Below are positions 54,295 to 63,977 of a DNA stretch of 64,000 bases, piece after piece. The notes beneath the pieces were generated by a model. That model saw only the letters and a list, made by a program, of their open reading frames with translations. It had not been told where the DNA came from and made no database searches. A program made the translations under genes and the position numbers. The DNA lies in assembly GCA_015069695.1 (NCBI GenBank), contig JADCRZ010000001.1, positions 423,573-487,572 of the forward strand, in the 5' to 3' direction. The DNA comes from Williamsia sp. Its GTDB lineage: Bacteria > Bacteroidota > Bacteroidia > Chitinophagales > Chitinophagaceae. Position 1 is the stretch's first letter. Each line of letters starts with the position of its first letter.

Positions 54295-56133
54295 ATGAAG
54301 CAACTGGCGACTTTAAACAAATATCTCTGGAAATACAAGGTTCATTTCTTTTGGGGAATCCTCTTTATTATCCTCTCCAACTACTTCCGCATCCTGGCCC
54401 CGCAGCTCACCGGCTATGTGGTCGATGCCGTGGAACAATTCCTGCCCGGCCATAAACCGCATCCGGTTACCCGCTACGATCCGCTGGTGCAGAAATTTAT
54501 TACCTATACAGAAGCAGGACAGCTTTCCTTCAGCGGCAAAGTAACCCTCTGCTGCCTGACCCTGCTGGCCATGGCCCTGCTGAGCGGCTTTTTTATGTTC
54601 CTGATGCGGCAAACCATCATCGTGATGAGCCGGCACATTGAGTACGAACAAAAGAACGAGGTGTACAACCACTACCAGCTGCTCGACATGGGCTTCTACA
54701 AACGCCACAGCACCGGCGACCTGATGAACAGGATCACCGAAGACGTCAGCCGCGTGCGCATGTATACCGGTCCGGCCCTGATGTACTTCATCAACCTCGC
54801 CGCCACCATCGGTTTTTGCGTGTTTTACATGTGGAATAAGGATAAAAACTTAACCCTCTATGTCCTTTCTCCCTTGCCGATCCTGGCTTTTACCATCTAC
54901 TTCGTCAATACCATCGTCAACAAAAAAAGCGAACGCATCCAGGCCCTGCTCAGCGACCTGACCACTGAAGCACAGGAATCATATTCCGGCATCCGCGTTA
55001 TCAAATCGTTTGTACAGGAAAAAGCCATGTTCAAGTTCTTTGAAAAGAACAGCGAAGAGTACCGCAAGAATACCGTGAGCCTGGCCAAGGTAGAATCCAT
55101 CTACTTCCCCGCTATGGGACTGCTGATCGGACTAAGCACCCTGCTCACCATCTTTATCGGCGGCTTGTATGCAATCCGCGGCGACCAGCAGGTGACCACC
55201 GGTACCATCACCGAGTTTATCATGTACGTAAACATGCTCACCTTCCCGGTAAGCGCCATCGGCTGGACGGCAAGCATGATCCAGCGCGCCATTGCCTCAC
55301 AGCGAAGGATCAACGAGTTTTTGCATACGGTTCCCGCCATCAGGAACCCGGCAGGTGCCGTAGAGAAAAAGATAGAAGGTTTGATCGAATTCAACGGGGT
55401 CAGCTTTACCTATCCTGATACCGGTATTGAAGCCATCCGGGATTTTACGCTCCAGATCAAGAAAGGAGAAAAGATTGCCGTGATCGGCAGAACAGGCAGT
55501 GGAAAGACCACGCTCGCGCAGCTCTTGTTGCGCATATACGACCCCGTAAGTGGAACCATTCTCGTCGATGGCAAGCCTGTTAACCAGCTTGATCTCACTT
55601 CGCTGCGCCAACAGATCGGCTATGTGCCGCAGGATGTGTTTTTATTCAGCGATTCCATCGCCGGCAATATCCGTTTTGGTATGCCCGACGTAGATAAAGA
55701 AGAAATCAGAAGGGCTGCCCGCCAAGCCAGTATCGACCGGGAAATTAGCAGTCTGCCTCAACAATACGATACAATGGTAGGAGAGCGGGGCGTAACTTTA
55801 AGCGGCGGACAAAAGCAGCGCATCTCTATTGCACGGGCGCTCATCAAAGACCCGCAGGTTGTGATCTTTGATGATTGCCTGAGTGCTGTAGATGCTAAAA
55901 CGGAAAAGGAAATCCTGGACAGTCTTTATGAATTCCTGGAAGGCAGGACCTCCGTTATCATCACCCACCGGATCTTTTCTATGTTTAGTTTTGATAAGAT
56001 CATTGTGCTGGAAGACGGAAAGATCGCAGAACAAGGCACGCATGAACAACTGCTCGCACAAAATGGTTATTACAACAAATTGTACCGGCAACAGCAACTG
56101 GAAGAGCATGCATCACCGTTGATTCAGAATTAA
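54295..56133 (+). CDS. ABC exporter, fused membrane and ATPase domains (MsbA/YheI-like)
   Basis: The 612-residue protein has six membrane helices (about residues 15-310, with RHIEYEQKNEVYNHYQLL and STGDLMNRITEDVSRVRMYTG as family marks) and a C-terminal ATPase: Walker A GRTGSGKTT (about 397), Q-loop PQDVFLF, signature LSGGQKQRISIARAL (about 501), Walker B VVIFDDCLSAVDA (about 522) and H-loop ITHRI. The Walker B Glu is replaced by Asp, as in the weaker half of heterodimeric exporters (YheI/BmrC type). Lipid or drug export is likely; the substrate is unknown. MKQLATLNKYLWKYK at 54295 is the family-like start. Confidence 0.88.
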   Translation: MKQLATLNKYLWKYKVHFFWGILFIILSNYFRILAPQLTGYVVDAVEQFLPGHKPHPVTRYDPLVQKFITYTEAGQLSFSGKVTLCCLTLLAMALLSGFFMFLMRQTIIVMSRHIEYEQKNEVYNHYQLLDMGFYKRHSTGDLMNRITEDVSRVRMYTGPALMYFINLAATIGFCVFYMWNKDKNLTLYVLSPLPILAFTIYFVNTIVNKKSERIQALLSDLTTEAQESYSGIRVIKSFVQEKAMFKFFEKNSEEYRKNTVSLAKVESIYFPAMGLLIGLSTLLTIFIGGLYAIRGDQQVTTGTITEFIMYVNMLTFPVSAIGWTASMIQRAIASQRRINEFLHTVPAIRNPAGAVEKKIEGLIEFNGVSFTYPDTGIEAIRDFTLQIKKGEKIAVIGRTGSGKTTLAQLLLRIYDPVSGTILVDGKPVNQLDLTSLRQQIGYVPQDVFLFSDSIAGNIRFGMPDVDKEEIRRAARQASIDREISSLPQQYDTMVGERGVTLSGGQKQRISIARALIKDPQVVIFDDCLSAVDAKTEKEILDSLYEFLEGRTSVIITHRIFSMFSFDKIIVLEDGKIAEQGTHEQLLAQNGYYNKLYRQQQLEEHASPLIQN

Positions 56134-56210
56134 TTGTAAAAAATACTATTTATCAACTGCAAAGGTTTGCATTGATTTTGTATGCTTGTTTAACCCCCTA
56201 TACGTAATAT

Positions 56211-56240
56211 TTTGACAATCCGAAAACAATATTATATTTG
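56211..56240 (+). promoter_or_regulatory. promoter of the DUF3276 gene
   Basis: TTTG (56211-56214), an 18-base spacer and TATATTTG (56233-56240) form a near-perfect Bacteroidota promoter. The transcript would start near 56246, about 42 bases before the GTG start at 56288. Confidence 0.65.
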
Positions 56241-56287
56241 TATCAGGGAGATTGTACACATAATTGACTAAACTAAAAACTAAAACC

Positions 56288-56833
56288 GTGGCGTACGATA
56301 ACAATGAAAAACGGATGGAAAGCGTCTACAGCAAACGAATCCGCGCTGGTAAACGCAGAACTTATTTCTTCGACATCAGGGCTACTCGTAGCAATGATTA
56401 TTACTTAACCATCACAGAGAGCCGCAAAAAGTTCAATGAAGACGGCTACGACAGGCATAAACTGTTCCTGTACAAAGAGGATTTCAACAAGTTCATAAAG
56501 GCCCTGACAGAAGCGGTTGACTTTGTCAAAACTGACCTTATGCCTGACTTTGATTTCGACGCCTACAATCATGATAATATAGAGGGAGAAGGAACAGATT
56601 CAAGAGCCGGTGATGAACCAGCTGAACGTGACAATTTCTCCTCCACCGGCAACATCATGGGTAAAGATGGAATCGGTGTAAAAGATGGACTGGGTGTAAG
56701 AGATGACATCATGCGCGACGGCGTTGCCTCAAAAGACGGTTTGGGAAAAGACACCGTCGGCGAGATAAAATTAAGCAACGTAGCAGCGCCCAGCGCCGCC
56801 CCTGCCCGGGATGAAGAAGTTGACAAGTGGTAA
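56288..56833 (+). CDS. DUF3276 PUR-alpha-like nucleic acid-binding protein
   Basis: This 181-residue protein has an N-terminal PUR domain: VYSKRIRAGKRRTYFFDIRA, TRSNDYYLTITESRKKF and HKLFLYKEDFNKFIKALTEA. These bacterial PUR-like proteins bind single-stranded DNA or RNA. A GTG at 56288 gives the family-typical start (AYDNNEKRMESVYSKR); the TTG at 56264 is less likely. The acidic and Gly-rich C-terminal tail repeats KDGIGVKDGLGVRDD and SKDGLGKD, probably disordered. It has its own promoter and a strong terminator, so it is a single-gene unit. Confidence 0.88.
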   Translation: MAYDNNEKRMESVYSKRIRAGKRRTYFFDIRATRSNDYYLTITESRKKFNEDGYDRHKLFLYKEDFNKFIKALTEAVDFVKTDLMPDFDFDAYNHDNIEGEGTDSRAGDEPAERDNFSSTGNIMGKDGIGVKDGLGVRDDIMRDGVASKDGLGKDTVGEIKLSNVAAPSAAPARDEEVDKW

Positions 56834-56856
56834 GTATAGACGCGGATAAAATTTTG

Positions 56857-56884
56857 AGCCCCGGATTTTTCCGGGGCTTTTTTT
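56857..56884 (+). terminator. intrinsic terminator of the DUF3276 gene
   Basis: AGCCCCGG (56857-56864) and CCGGGGCT (56871-56878) pair perfectly around ATTTTT and are followed by a run of T. The hairpin ends about 25 bases before the convergent stop of pgi. Confidence 0.9.
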
Positions 56885-56914
56885 GTCTGGAACCGTGTAA
56901 ATCATGGTTCAGAC
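56885..56914. repeat. short inverted repeat, copy of the GATTTACAGGAT family
   Basis: GTCTGGAACC and GGTTCAGAC face each other around GTGTAAATCAT. The right side (56896-56914) matches the repeat arms at 3591-3611 and 63978-64000. It lies just after the DUF3276 terminator and overlaps the 3' end of pgi. Confidence 0.55.
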
Positions 56915-58564
56915 TCTCCACTCCTTATACGCATTGATCAACCCATTCGTTGATGCATCATGCGAAGTAACCGTGTCTTCATTCTCCAGTTCCGGCAATA
57001 TCTTGTTGGCTAGTTGCTTGCCCAGCTCAACGCCCCACTGGTCGAAGGTGAAGATGTTCCAGATGATGCCTTGTACGAAGATCTTGTGCTCGTAGAGGGC
57101 CGTCAGCTGGCCCAGACTGAAAGGGGTGACCTGGTTGAGGAGGATCGAATTGGTAGGCCGGTTGCCTTCAAATACTTTGAAGGGGGCCAGGCGGGCAGCG
57201 CTTTCTGCAGTGGTGCCGCCCTTTTCCAGTTCGGCGGTGGCTTCCTCCAATGATTTGCCATTCATCAGGGCTTCTGTTTGTGCAAAGAAATTGCTCAGCA
57301 GCTTGTCGTGGTGATCGCCGCCGGGATTGTGGCTGATAGCCGGGGCAATAAAATCGCAGGGGATCAGCACGGTGCCCTGGTGGATCAGCTGGTAAAAAGC
57401 ATGCTGTCCGTTGGTGCCGGGTTCGCCCCAGATGATCGGACCGGTGGCATAGCTCACCCGCTGGCCGTTGCGGTCCACACTCTTGCCATTGCTTTCCATA
57501 TTGCCCTGCTGGAAGTAGGCAGCAAAACGGTGCATATATTGATCGTAAGGCAGGATGGCCTCGCTTTGAGCACCATAAAAATTGATATACCACAAGCTGA
57601 TGAGCGCCATCAGCACCGGTATATTTTTTTCGAACGGGGTTGATTTGAAATGTTCGTCTGTATGGTGGGCGCCGGCCAGCAGCTGTTCAAAATTTTCAAA
57701 GCCGATGGTAAGCGCAATAGAAAGACCGATGGCGCTCCAGAGCGAATAACGGCCGCCTACCCAATCCCAGAATGCAAACATGTTGGCCGGGTCGATGCCA
57801 AATTTCACCACTTCTTTTTCATTGGTAGATAGCGCCACGAAGTGCTTGGCTACCTGCGACAGATCACCTGCCTTGTCCAGGAACCAGTTGCGCGCTGTAT
57901 GCGCATTGGTCATGGTTTCCTGTGTGGTAAATGTTTTGGAGGCAATCAGGAAAAGTGTTTCTTCCGGGTTGAGCTTTTTCAGGGTCTCTGCAATATGCGT
58001 CCTGTCTACGTTTGACACAAAATGAGGTTCGATGCCTTCGATCCAGTAAGGCTTCAGGGCCTCCGTGACCATCAAGGGGCCCAGATCGCTGCCGCCAATG
58101 CCGATATTGACGATGTGGCGGATCTTTTTTCCGGTATAGCCCTTCCACTCACCTGTATGAACAGCTGAACAGAAACGCTTTATCTGCTCCAGTACTTTCT
58201 GCACTTCCGGCATCACGTCTGTGCCATTTGCATAGATAGGGGCATCCCGTTTGTTGCGCAGCGCAACATGCAATACCTGTCTGTTTTCAGTTTCGTTGAT
58301 GGCTTCTCCTTCAAACATGGCGCGGATCGCATCAGGCACCTGGCATTCCTGCGCAAGCGCCAGCAGCAGCTCAAGCGTTTTGTCGTTGATCCTGTTCTTG
58401 GAAAAGTCTATTAAGATATTGTCTGTTTGAAAGGAAAGCTTGGCAAACCTGTCAGGGTCCTGTTGAAACAAGGACTTTATCTGCACGGATTTCATGTCAT
58501 TTTCATAGTGTTCCTGCAGCTGTTTCCAGGCGTTGGTTTGTGTCAAAGATATTTTTGGCAGCAT
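56909..58564 (-). CDS. pgi: glucose-6-phosphate isomerase
   Basis: The 551-residue length is normal for this glycolytic enzyme, which converts glucose-6-phosphate and fructose-6-phosphate. Signatures are [35 protein letters not shown] (family signature 1 region), [19 protein letters not shown] and [18 protein letters not shown]. The conserved Glu ([10 protein letters not shown]), His (TNGQH) and Lys residues are in place. [19 protein letters not shown] at 58564 is the family-like start; the frame runs further up to 58699 without homology. It stands alone on the minus strand. Confidence 0.95.
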   Translation of the reverse strand: MLPKISLTQTNAWKQLQEHYENDMKSVQIKSLFQQDPDRFAKLSFQTDNILIDFSKNRINDKTLELLLALAQECQVPDAIRAMFEGEAINETENRQVLHVALRNKRDAPIYANGTDVMPEVQKVLEQIKRFCSAVHTGEWKGYTGKKIRHIVNIGIGGSDLGPLMVTEALKPYWIEGIEPHFVSNVDRTHIAETLKKLNPEETLFLIASKTFTTQETMTNAHTARNWFLDKAGDLSQVAKHFVALSTNEKEVVKFGIDPANMFAFWDWVGGRYSLWSAIGLSIALTIGFENFEQLLAGAHHTDEHFKSTPFEKNIPVLMALISLWYINFYGAQSEAILPYDQYMHRFAAYFQQGNMESNGKSVDRNGQRVSYATGPIIWGEPGTNGQHAFYQLIHQGTVLIPCDFIAPAISHNPGGDHHDKLLSNFFAQTEALMNGKSLEEATAELEKGGTTAESAARLAPFKVFEGNRPTNSILLNQVTPFSLGQLTALYEHKIFVQGIIWNIFTFDQWGVELGKQLANKILPELENEDTVTSHDASTNGLINAYKEWRV

Positions 58565-58980
58565 GAGATTGGATTGATTGTTTAAGACAAAGTAAGGGAT
58601 TCCCTGTAGATAATTTAAAAAAGGGGCAAATAACTTTTTTGTTTGTAGTGCATCAAATAATTTTGACACAGATTCGTTGCAGCAGTTAATGAGCCTCAAT
58701 CATTTCTCTGCTGTTTACGGAGAAATCTCGCTGTACACCGGGCAATATTTAGTCTCAATTCTTGTGTGAACTTAATCGTAATCCGTAATAGATTTAAGTA
58801 TTGTTCTTGCAGCGAAGAGATAGTGCCCCGTTGAAAAGTCCATGAAATATCCTATGTAAAGGCTTTCAGCTTTATCGAAGGTTATGAGAGCCACATGAAG
58901 AGGTTGCTGCTGATTGTAACAGTGCAACAGGTCCTGAAGAGATGCCCGGTCAGTCCCCCCAGCCGGGTTGATGAAACAGG
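58565..58980. other. intergenic region between ltaE and pgi
   Basis: These 416 bases contain A/T-rich sequence near 58590-58660, suitable for a pgi promoter, but no clean TTTG/TAnnTTTG pair. I see no gene, RNA or repeat. Short ORFs on both strands lack family likeness. Confidence 0.5.
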
Positions 58981-59997
58981 TTACAATTGTTCAATAACAG
59001 CAACCGTCTTCCTAACCATTTCTTCATGGATGTCCAGGTGCATAACCATTCTGATCTGGGTAGCTGAAATAGGAATGCAAAGGATCTCTCTCTTCTTTAA
59101 TTCTTCCGCAATCAGTTTTGCTGTAAAAGGTGCTTTTATATCAATGATGATGATATTGGTTTCAACCGGCATCACATTCTCCACAAATTCTTTTGTCATC
59201 AGCCTATCCGCAATTTGTTTGGCGTGCATGTGATCCAGTTCCAGCCGGGTTACATGGTGTTCCAGCGCATAAATGCCCGCAGCGGCCATAAAGCCTGCCT
59301 GCCGCATGCCGCCGCCAAATACTTTGCGCACCCTTCTGGCCCGCCTGATAAAATCCTGGCTGCCCAGTAAGACGCTCCCGATGGGGCAACCCAGTCCTTT
59401 GTTCAGGCAAATAGAAATCGTATCAAACAAGCTTCCGTACTGCTCCGGTTTTTCGCTTTTCGCCACCAGGGCATTGAACAGCCGCGCCCCATCAAGATGG
59501 AAAGCCAGTTTGTGCTGCCGGCATACTTTGGCGATCTTTTTTATTTCTTCCAGGTCGTAACAGCTGCCGCCCCCTCGGTTTGATGTGTTTTCCAGGCAAA
59601 CCAGGGATGTACGCGCTTTGTGCACATCATCCGGATTGATCGCTGCTTCAATTTGCTTGGCTTTTATGCGCCCTCTTTCACCATCCAGGGGCCTTACCTG
59701 GCAGCCTGAGTTGAAGGCAATGCCGCCGCCTTCATAGCTGTACACGTGGGCGCTTTTCTCACAAATCACCTCATCGCCCGGCAGGGTATGGCATTTGATC
59801 GCGATCTGGTTGCTCATGGTTCCGGTAGGACAATACAGCGCCGCCTCTTTGCCAAATAAGTCGGCTGCCATGGCTTCCAGCCGGTTCACCGTCGGATCTT
59901 CGCGGAACACATCGTCGCCTACATCCGCCGCCATCATCGCATTCAACATAGCTGCCGTAGGTTTGGTAAACGTGTCCGAGCGCAAATCAATGGTCAT
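58981..59997 (-). CDS. ltaE: L-threonine aldolase (low specificity)
   Basis: The 338-residue PLP enzyme splits L-threonine into glycine and acetaldehyde. Its marks are MTIDLRSDTFTKPTAAML at the N-terminus, EAALYCPTGTMSNQIAIK, ENTSNRGGGSCYDLEEI, FHLDGARLFNA (PLP-contacting Asp and Arg) and SICLNKGLGCPIGSVLLG, with the PLP-binding Lys. Family length and motifs are complete. It is read leftward towards pgi, 416 bases away, and probably has its own transcript. Confidence 0.93.
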   Translation of the reverse strand: MTIDLRSDTFTKPTAAMLNAMMAADVGDDVFREDPTVNRLEAMAADLFGKEAALYCPTGTMSNQIAIKCHTLPGDEVICEKSAHVYSYEGGGIAFNSGCQVRPLDGERGRIKAKQIEAAINPDDVHKARTSLVCLENTSNRGGGSCYDLEEIKKIAKVCRQHKLAFHLDGARLFNALVAKSEKPEQYGSLFDTISICLNKGLGCPIGSVLLGSQDFIRRARRVRKVFGGGMRQAGFMAAAGIYALEHHVTRLELDHMHAKQIADRLMTKEFVENVMPVETNIIIIDIKAPFTAKLIAEELKKREILCIPISATQIRMVMHLDIHEEMVRKTVAVIEQL

Positions 59998-60160
59998 GGT
60001 AAGATATTAAACTTGGGTGCAATTTAGGTGATCAGGGTGCATAGTTGAACGCCTGGTCCCAGATTTTCACAAGCCCAAATCAGGTGCACCTGTACGGTCC
60101 TTAACGGCCTTGAACGATTGCCTATTTTATTGTAGGTTTGCCGGTTTAAAATCTGGAGCA

Positions 60161-63100
60161 TTGCGGTTAAAAAGTCTTGAAATAAAAGGGTTTAAAAGTT
60201 TTGCTGATAAAACAGTGGTCAATTTTGATGAAGCCATCACGGGCATCGTCGGACCAAACGGCTGTGGCAAAAGCAATATCGTAGACAGCATCCGGTGGGT
60301 GATCGGAGAGCAAAAAATCAGCCACCTGCGCAGCGAGAACCTCGACAGCCTGGTATTCAACGGCTCCAAGAGCCGCAGTGCCAGCGGGTTGGCCGAGGTG
60401 AGTCTTACGTTTGAAAATACAAAAAACCTGCTGCCTGTCGAATTCAGCACCATTACCATTACCCGGAAATTTTATAAAAGCGGGGAAAGTGAGTACCGCC
60501 TGAACGATGTGCACTGCCGGCTTAAAGACATTCAAAATCTTTTTCTGGATACGGGTGTATCAACCGACAGCTACTCCATCATCGAGCTGGGCATGGTTGA
60601 TGACATCATCAAAGACAAGGAAAACAGCCGCCGCCGCATGCTTGAGCAAGCTGCCGGTATTTCTATCTATAAAACCCGCCGCAAAGAAGCCGCCCAAAAG
60701 CTGGATGCCACCGAGCAGGACCTGGCCCGCATCGAAGACCTCTTGTTTGAGATCAACAACCAGCTCAAGATCGTAGAAGGGCAGGCGAAAAAAGCAGAGA
60801 AATACCAGGACATCCGGAAAGAATACCGCGAGCTCAGCATCGAGCTGGCGAAAGCATCGATGGAGGGTTTTAACCTCACCTACCGCGACCTGACCGCTCA
60901 AACGGAGGCTGAGTCTGCCCGCAAGCAGGAGCTGGAACAAGCCATCAACCAGGAAGATGCAGAACTGGAAGGGGAAAAGAAGAGTTTTGAAGAAAAGGAA
61001 AAGGAACTCCAGGAACTGCAACAGGCTTTCAACAGCCTGCAGCAACAGGTAAGAACAAAGGAAAACGAAAAAAACCTGGCCGCGCAGCAAGTCAAGTTTT
61101 TGCATGATAAACAGGAAAACCTGCAGCGCACCATTGCCAAAGCAGAGGACCAGCTGCAACGCCTGACCCAAAGCATGGAAACGGCTGGACAGCAGATCGG
61201 GGAAGAAGAAAAAAAAGAAGAAGAGTTAAGGGGATTGTTTCAGGAAAAAAAGGCCACGGCGGAACAAAAGCGCACCGCGCGCGATGAAAAGCGGCAGGCC
61301 GTAGATGCAGCGCGGCAGGAAAATGCTGCCCGGCAAAGAAGCCAGTTTGAAGCAGAAAAAAAGGTGGCCCTCTCGGAAGCTTCCTGCCAGAACCTGCAAC
61401 GTTCTATTTCCGGGATCAGGGAAGAAAGCCGTACACGCGAAACCCAACTGCAGTCACTGGGGCAGGAACAACAGGTAAAAGAAGAACAGGTACAAACAAA
61501 AAAGGCAGCCCTGCAGCAGATGCAGGAAGAACAAGAGGAGATCAAAAAATCCATCACCCAGAAAGGGGAAGAACTGGAGAAACTGCGGCAGCAACTGGTT
61601 GTCGAAAACCGGCAATACGATGCCAAAAAGAATGAACACGACCTGCTGAAAAGCCTGGTCGATTCGATGGAAGGCTACCCCGAGAGCGTCAAGTTCCTGC
61701 ACAAGAACAACACCTGGAATACCCGGGCTCCCCTGCTCACCGACTTGATTTATGTACAGCGCGATTACCGCACGGCCGTGGAAAATGTGCTGGAGCCCTA
61801 CCTCAACTATTACGTGGTAGCCGATCTGGAAGAAGGGATGAGGGCCGTTGAGCTGCTTGATCAAAACAAAAGGGGCAAGGCGAACTTTTTCCTGCTTGAC
61901 CAGCTGGCAGAATCGGAAGCGCCAGCCTCTTCCCAGCATGCACCCGCAGATTCGATAGCGGCCATGCAGGTTATTGAGGTGGAAGAAAAATACCGCAAGC
62001 TGGCAGAAGTGCTGCTGGGAAATGTGTTTATCACGGAAAATGCCCAGGTGATCAACCAAAGCAATGGTGCCATTGTGCTTGAGAAAGAAGGCAAATGGGT
62101 GAAAGGTCCGTTTTACTTAACGGGCGGCAGCATTGGAAAATTTGAAGGAAAAAGGATTGGCCGGGCCAAGAACCTGCAGAAACTCAGAGAAGAAATCCCT
62201 GCGCTGGAAGCAGTGATAGCAGACCTGAAAAAAGAAATTCAAACAGGCCAGCAGGCGCTTCAGCAACTCACAAGCCGGTTAAAAGACCAGCCCATGCGGC
62301 AGCTGCAGCAGGAGATCAATGGGGCCGAGCACCAGCTGATCTCCATAAAAAACAAAATGGAGAACCTGCACGCCAATCAGGAAGCTTCGCTCAAACGGTT
62401 GCAGGAGCTGGAGCAAAACCTGGCAGGGGCGCTTGCCGCTGCAGAGCAAACCGGCACCGAATCAAAGCAGCTGGCTGCACAGCTACGCCAAACAGGAGAA
62501 AAATTGCAGGCTGTAGAACAGGAGTACAGAAACACAGACACAGAATACAACCAGGCCAATACACAATACAACGAGATCAACCTGCAGCTTACCCGCCAGC
62601 AAAGCCGCATCAGCTCTATCAAGCAGGAATATGAGTTCAAGAACCGGCAGATCAACGATCTTACCCGCCAGCTGGAAACAGACCGGGCGCAGCTGAAGCA
62701 GGTGCAGGATAATATGGAAGAAAACAGCCGGCAGCTTGATATAGTCCGGCAAGCCCTTACAACGCTGACCGAGAGCCGGGAGGCAGAGGAGAAAAAATTA
62801 CGGGAAGCAGACCAGGCTTACTACAAGCAGCGCAACCTGATCCACGAACGGGAGGGCGCGCTGCGGCAGAAAATAAAATCAAGGGAACAGGTAGAATATC
62901 TATTGGGTGCCATCAAAGACCGCCTCAACGAACTAAAGCTGCGATTGGCAGGTACAAAAGAGCGGCTGCTGGTAGAGTTCCGCATCCAGCTTGATGACAT
63001 CATGGACCAGCCCCGCAATGGCAAACACACGCTGGAAGATCTGCAGGAAAAAACCGATAAGATCAAAAAGCGGATCGACAACATGGGTGAGATCAACCCT

Positions 63101-63688
63101 ACGGCCATTGAGGCTTTCCAGGAAATGAAAAAGCGCTACGAGTTTATTGTAGAGCAAAAAAATGACCTGGTATCTGCCAAAGACAGCTTGCTGCTCACCA
63201 TTGCAGAAGTAGAAAGTACGGCCAACCAGCAGTTCCTGCAAACCTTTGAGCAGGTAAAAGAAAATTTTCAAAAAGTGTTCAAGGCCCTCTTCACCGAAGA
63301 AGACACGGCCGATATCATGCTGGAAAATCCGGAAGACCTGGCAGAGACCAGCATCGACATTGTCGCCAAACCCAAAGGCAAGCGCCCTTCTTCCATCACC
63401 CAGCTCAGCGGGGGCGAAAAAACCCTCACTGCTACGGCGCTCCTATTCGCCATCTACCTGATCAAGCCCGCGCCGTTCTGCATCCTCGACGAAGTAGACG
63501 CTCCCCTCGACGATGCCAACGTAGGCAAGTTCACCAAGATGATCCGCCAGTTCAGCGACGAAAGCCAGTTCATCATCATCACCCACAACAAAATGACCAT
63601 GAGCAGCGTCGACGTCATCTACGGCGTTACCATGCAGGAAGCCGGTGTCAGCAAGCTGGTGCCTGTGGATTTCAGGGGACTGAACTGA
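60161..63688 (+). CDS. smc: chromosome segregation protein SMC
   Basis: The 1175-residue condensin subunit begins LRLKSLEIKGFKSFADKT, the canonical SMC N-terminus, so a TTG at 60161 is taken as start; there is no in-frame ATG near. Walker A is GPNGCGKSNIVDSIRWVIG. Two coiled-coil arms (about 170-500 and 690-1000) flank the hinge (about 510-680, YPESVKFLHKNNTWNTRAPL and FFLLDQLAES). The C-terminal head holds the signature LSGGEKTLTATALLFA and Walker B FCILDEVDAPLDDANV. It acts with ScpA/ScpB, not in this window, to compact and separate chromosomes. A repeat-rich stretch follows. Confidence 0.95.
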   Translation: MRLKSLEIKGFKSFADKTVVNFDEAITGIVGPNGCGKSNIVDSIRWVIGEQKISHLRSENLDSLVFNGSKSRSASGLAEVSLTFENTKNLLPVEFSTITITRKFYKSGESEYRLNDVHCRLKDIQNLFLDTGVSTDSYSIIELGMVDDIIKDKENSRRRMLEQAAGISIYKTRRKEAAQKLDATEQDLARIEDLLFEINNQLKIVEGQAKKAEKYQDIRKEYRELSIELAKASMEGFNLTYRDLTAQTEAESARKQELEQAINQEDAELEGEKKSFEEKEKELQELQQAFNSLQQQVRTKENEKNLAAQQVKFLHDKQENLQRTIAKAEDQLQRLTQSMETAGQQIGEEEKKEEELRGLFQEKKATAEQKRTARDEKRQAVDAARQENAARQRSQFEAEKKVALSEASCQNLQRSISGIREESRTRETQLQSLGQEQQVKEEQVQTKKAALQQMQEEQEEIKKSITQKGEELEKLRQQLVVENRQYDAKKNEHDLLKSLVDSMEGYPESVKFLHKNNTWNTRAPLLTDLIYVQRDYRTAVENVLEPYLNYYVVADLEEGMRAVELLDQNKRGKANFFLLDQLAESEAPASSQHAPADSIAAMQVIEVEEKYRKLAEVLLGNVFITENAQVINQSNGAIVLEKEGKWVKGPFYLTGGSIGKFEGKRIGRAKNLQKLREEIPALEAVIADLKKEIQTGQQALQQLTSRLKDQPMRQLQQEINGAEHQLISIKNKMENLHANQEASLKRLQELEQNLAGALAAAEQTGTESKQLAAQLRQTGEKLQAVEQEYRNTDTEYNQANTQYNEINLQLTRQQSRISSIKQEYEFKNRQINDLTRQLETDRAQLKQVQDNMEENSRQLDIVRQALTTLTESREAEEKKLREADQAYYKQRNLIHEREGALRQKIKSREQVEYLLGAIKDRLNELKLRLAGTKERLLVEFRIQLDDIMDQPRNGKHTLEDLQEKTDKIKKRIDNMGEINPTAIEAFQEMKKRYEFIVEQKNDLVSAKDSLLLTIAEVESTANQQFLQTFEQVKENFQKVFKALFTEEDTADIMLENPEDLAETSIDIVAKPKGKRPSSITQLSGGEKTLTATALLFAIYLIKPAPFCILDEVDAPLDDANVGKFTKMIRQFSDESQFIIITHNKMTMSSVDVIYGVTMQEAGVSKLVPVDFRGLN

Positions 63689-63705
63689 TGGCTCTACTTT
63701 TTTTT

Positions 63706-63799
63706 CTTGATAAAAAAAGAAGCAAAAAAAATCAAGGCTGAGTGAGCACTCCGTCTTCTTTTTGCCTTGATGCAAAAAGAAGCAAAAAAATCAAGGCTG
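63706..63799. repeat. direct repeats of AAGAAGCAAAAAAATCAAGGCTG
   Basis: Two near-identical units (63706-63740 and 63766-63799, core AGAAGCAAAAAAATCAAGG) follow smc. Between them CTTCTTTTTGC (63755-63765) and GCAAAAAGAAG (63772-63782) form an 11-base stem, so the stretch can also fold. It resembles intergenic repeats known from Bacteroidota genomes (from memory). Confidence 0.6.
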
Positions 63800-63960
63800 T
63801 TTGAAAGGGGCTAAAATTTACTGCACTTCGCTACAACGAACAAGCTAAATCTGAGTAGTAGTTCTTCTTTCAGCCTTTGCATGGAGGGACTATAGAATAG
63901 TACCAGGCGTGTTCGTTGCTTAACGCTTCGTTCCGTAAATTTCTTCACGCCCCTTTCAAA
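63800..63960. repeat. 161-bp element with inverted ends
   Basis: TTTGAAAGGGGC (63800-63811) and its exact complement GCCCCTTTCAAA (63949-63960) border the element. The inner parts are also partly complementary (AAATTTACTGCACTTCG against AAATTTACGGAACGAAGCG on the other strand; CAACGAACA on both). No ORF is present. Confidence 0.6.
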
Positions 63961-63977
63961 AGGCCGGGGGGAAGAAC

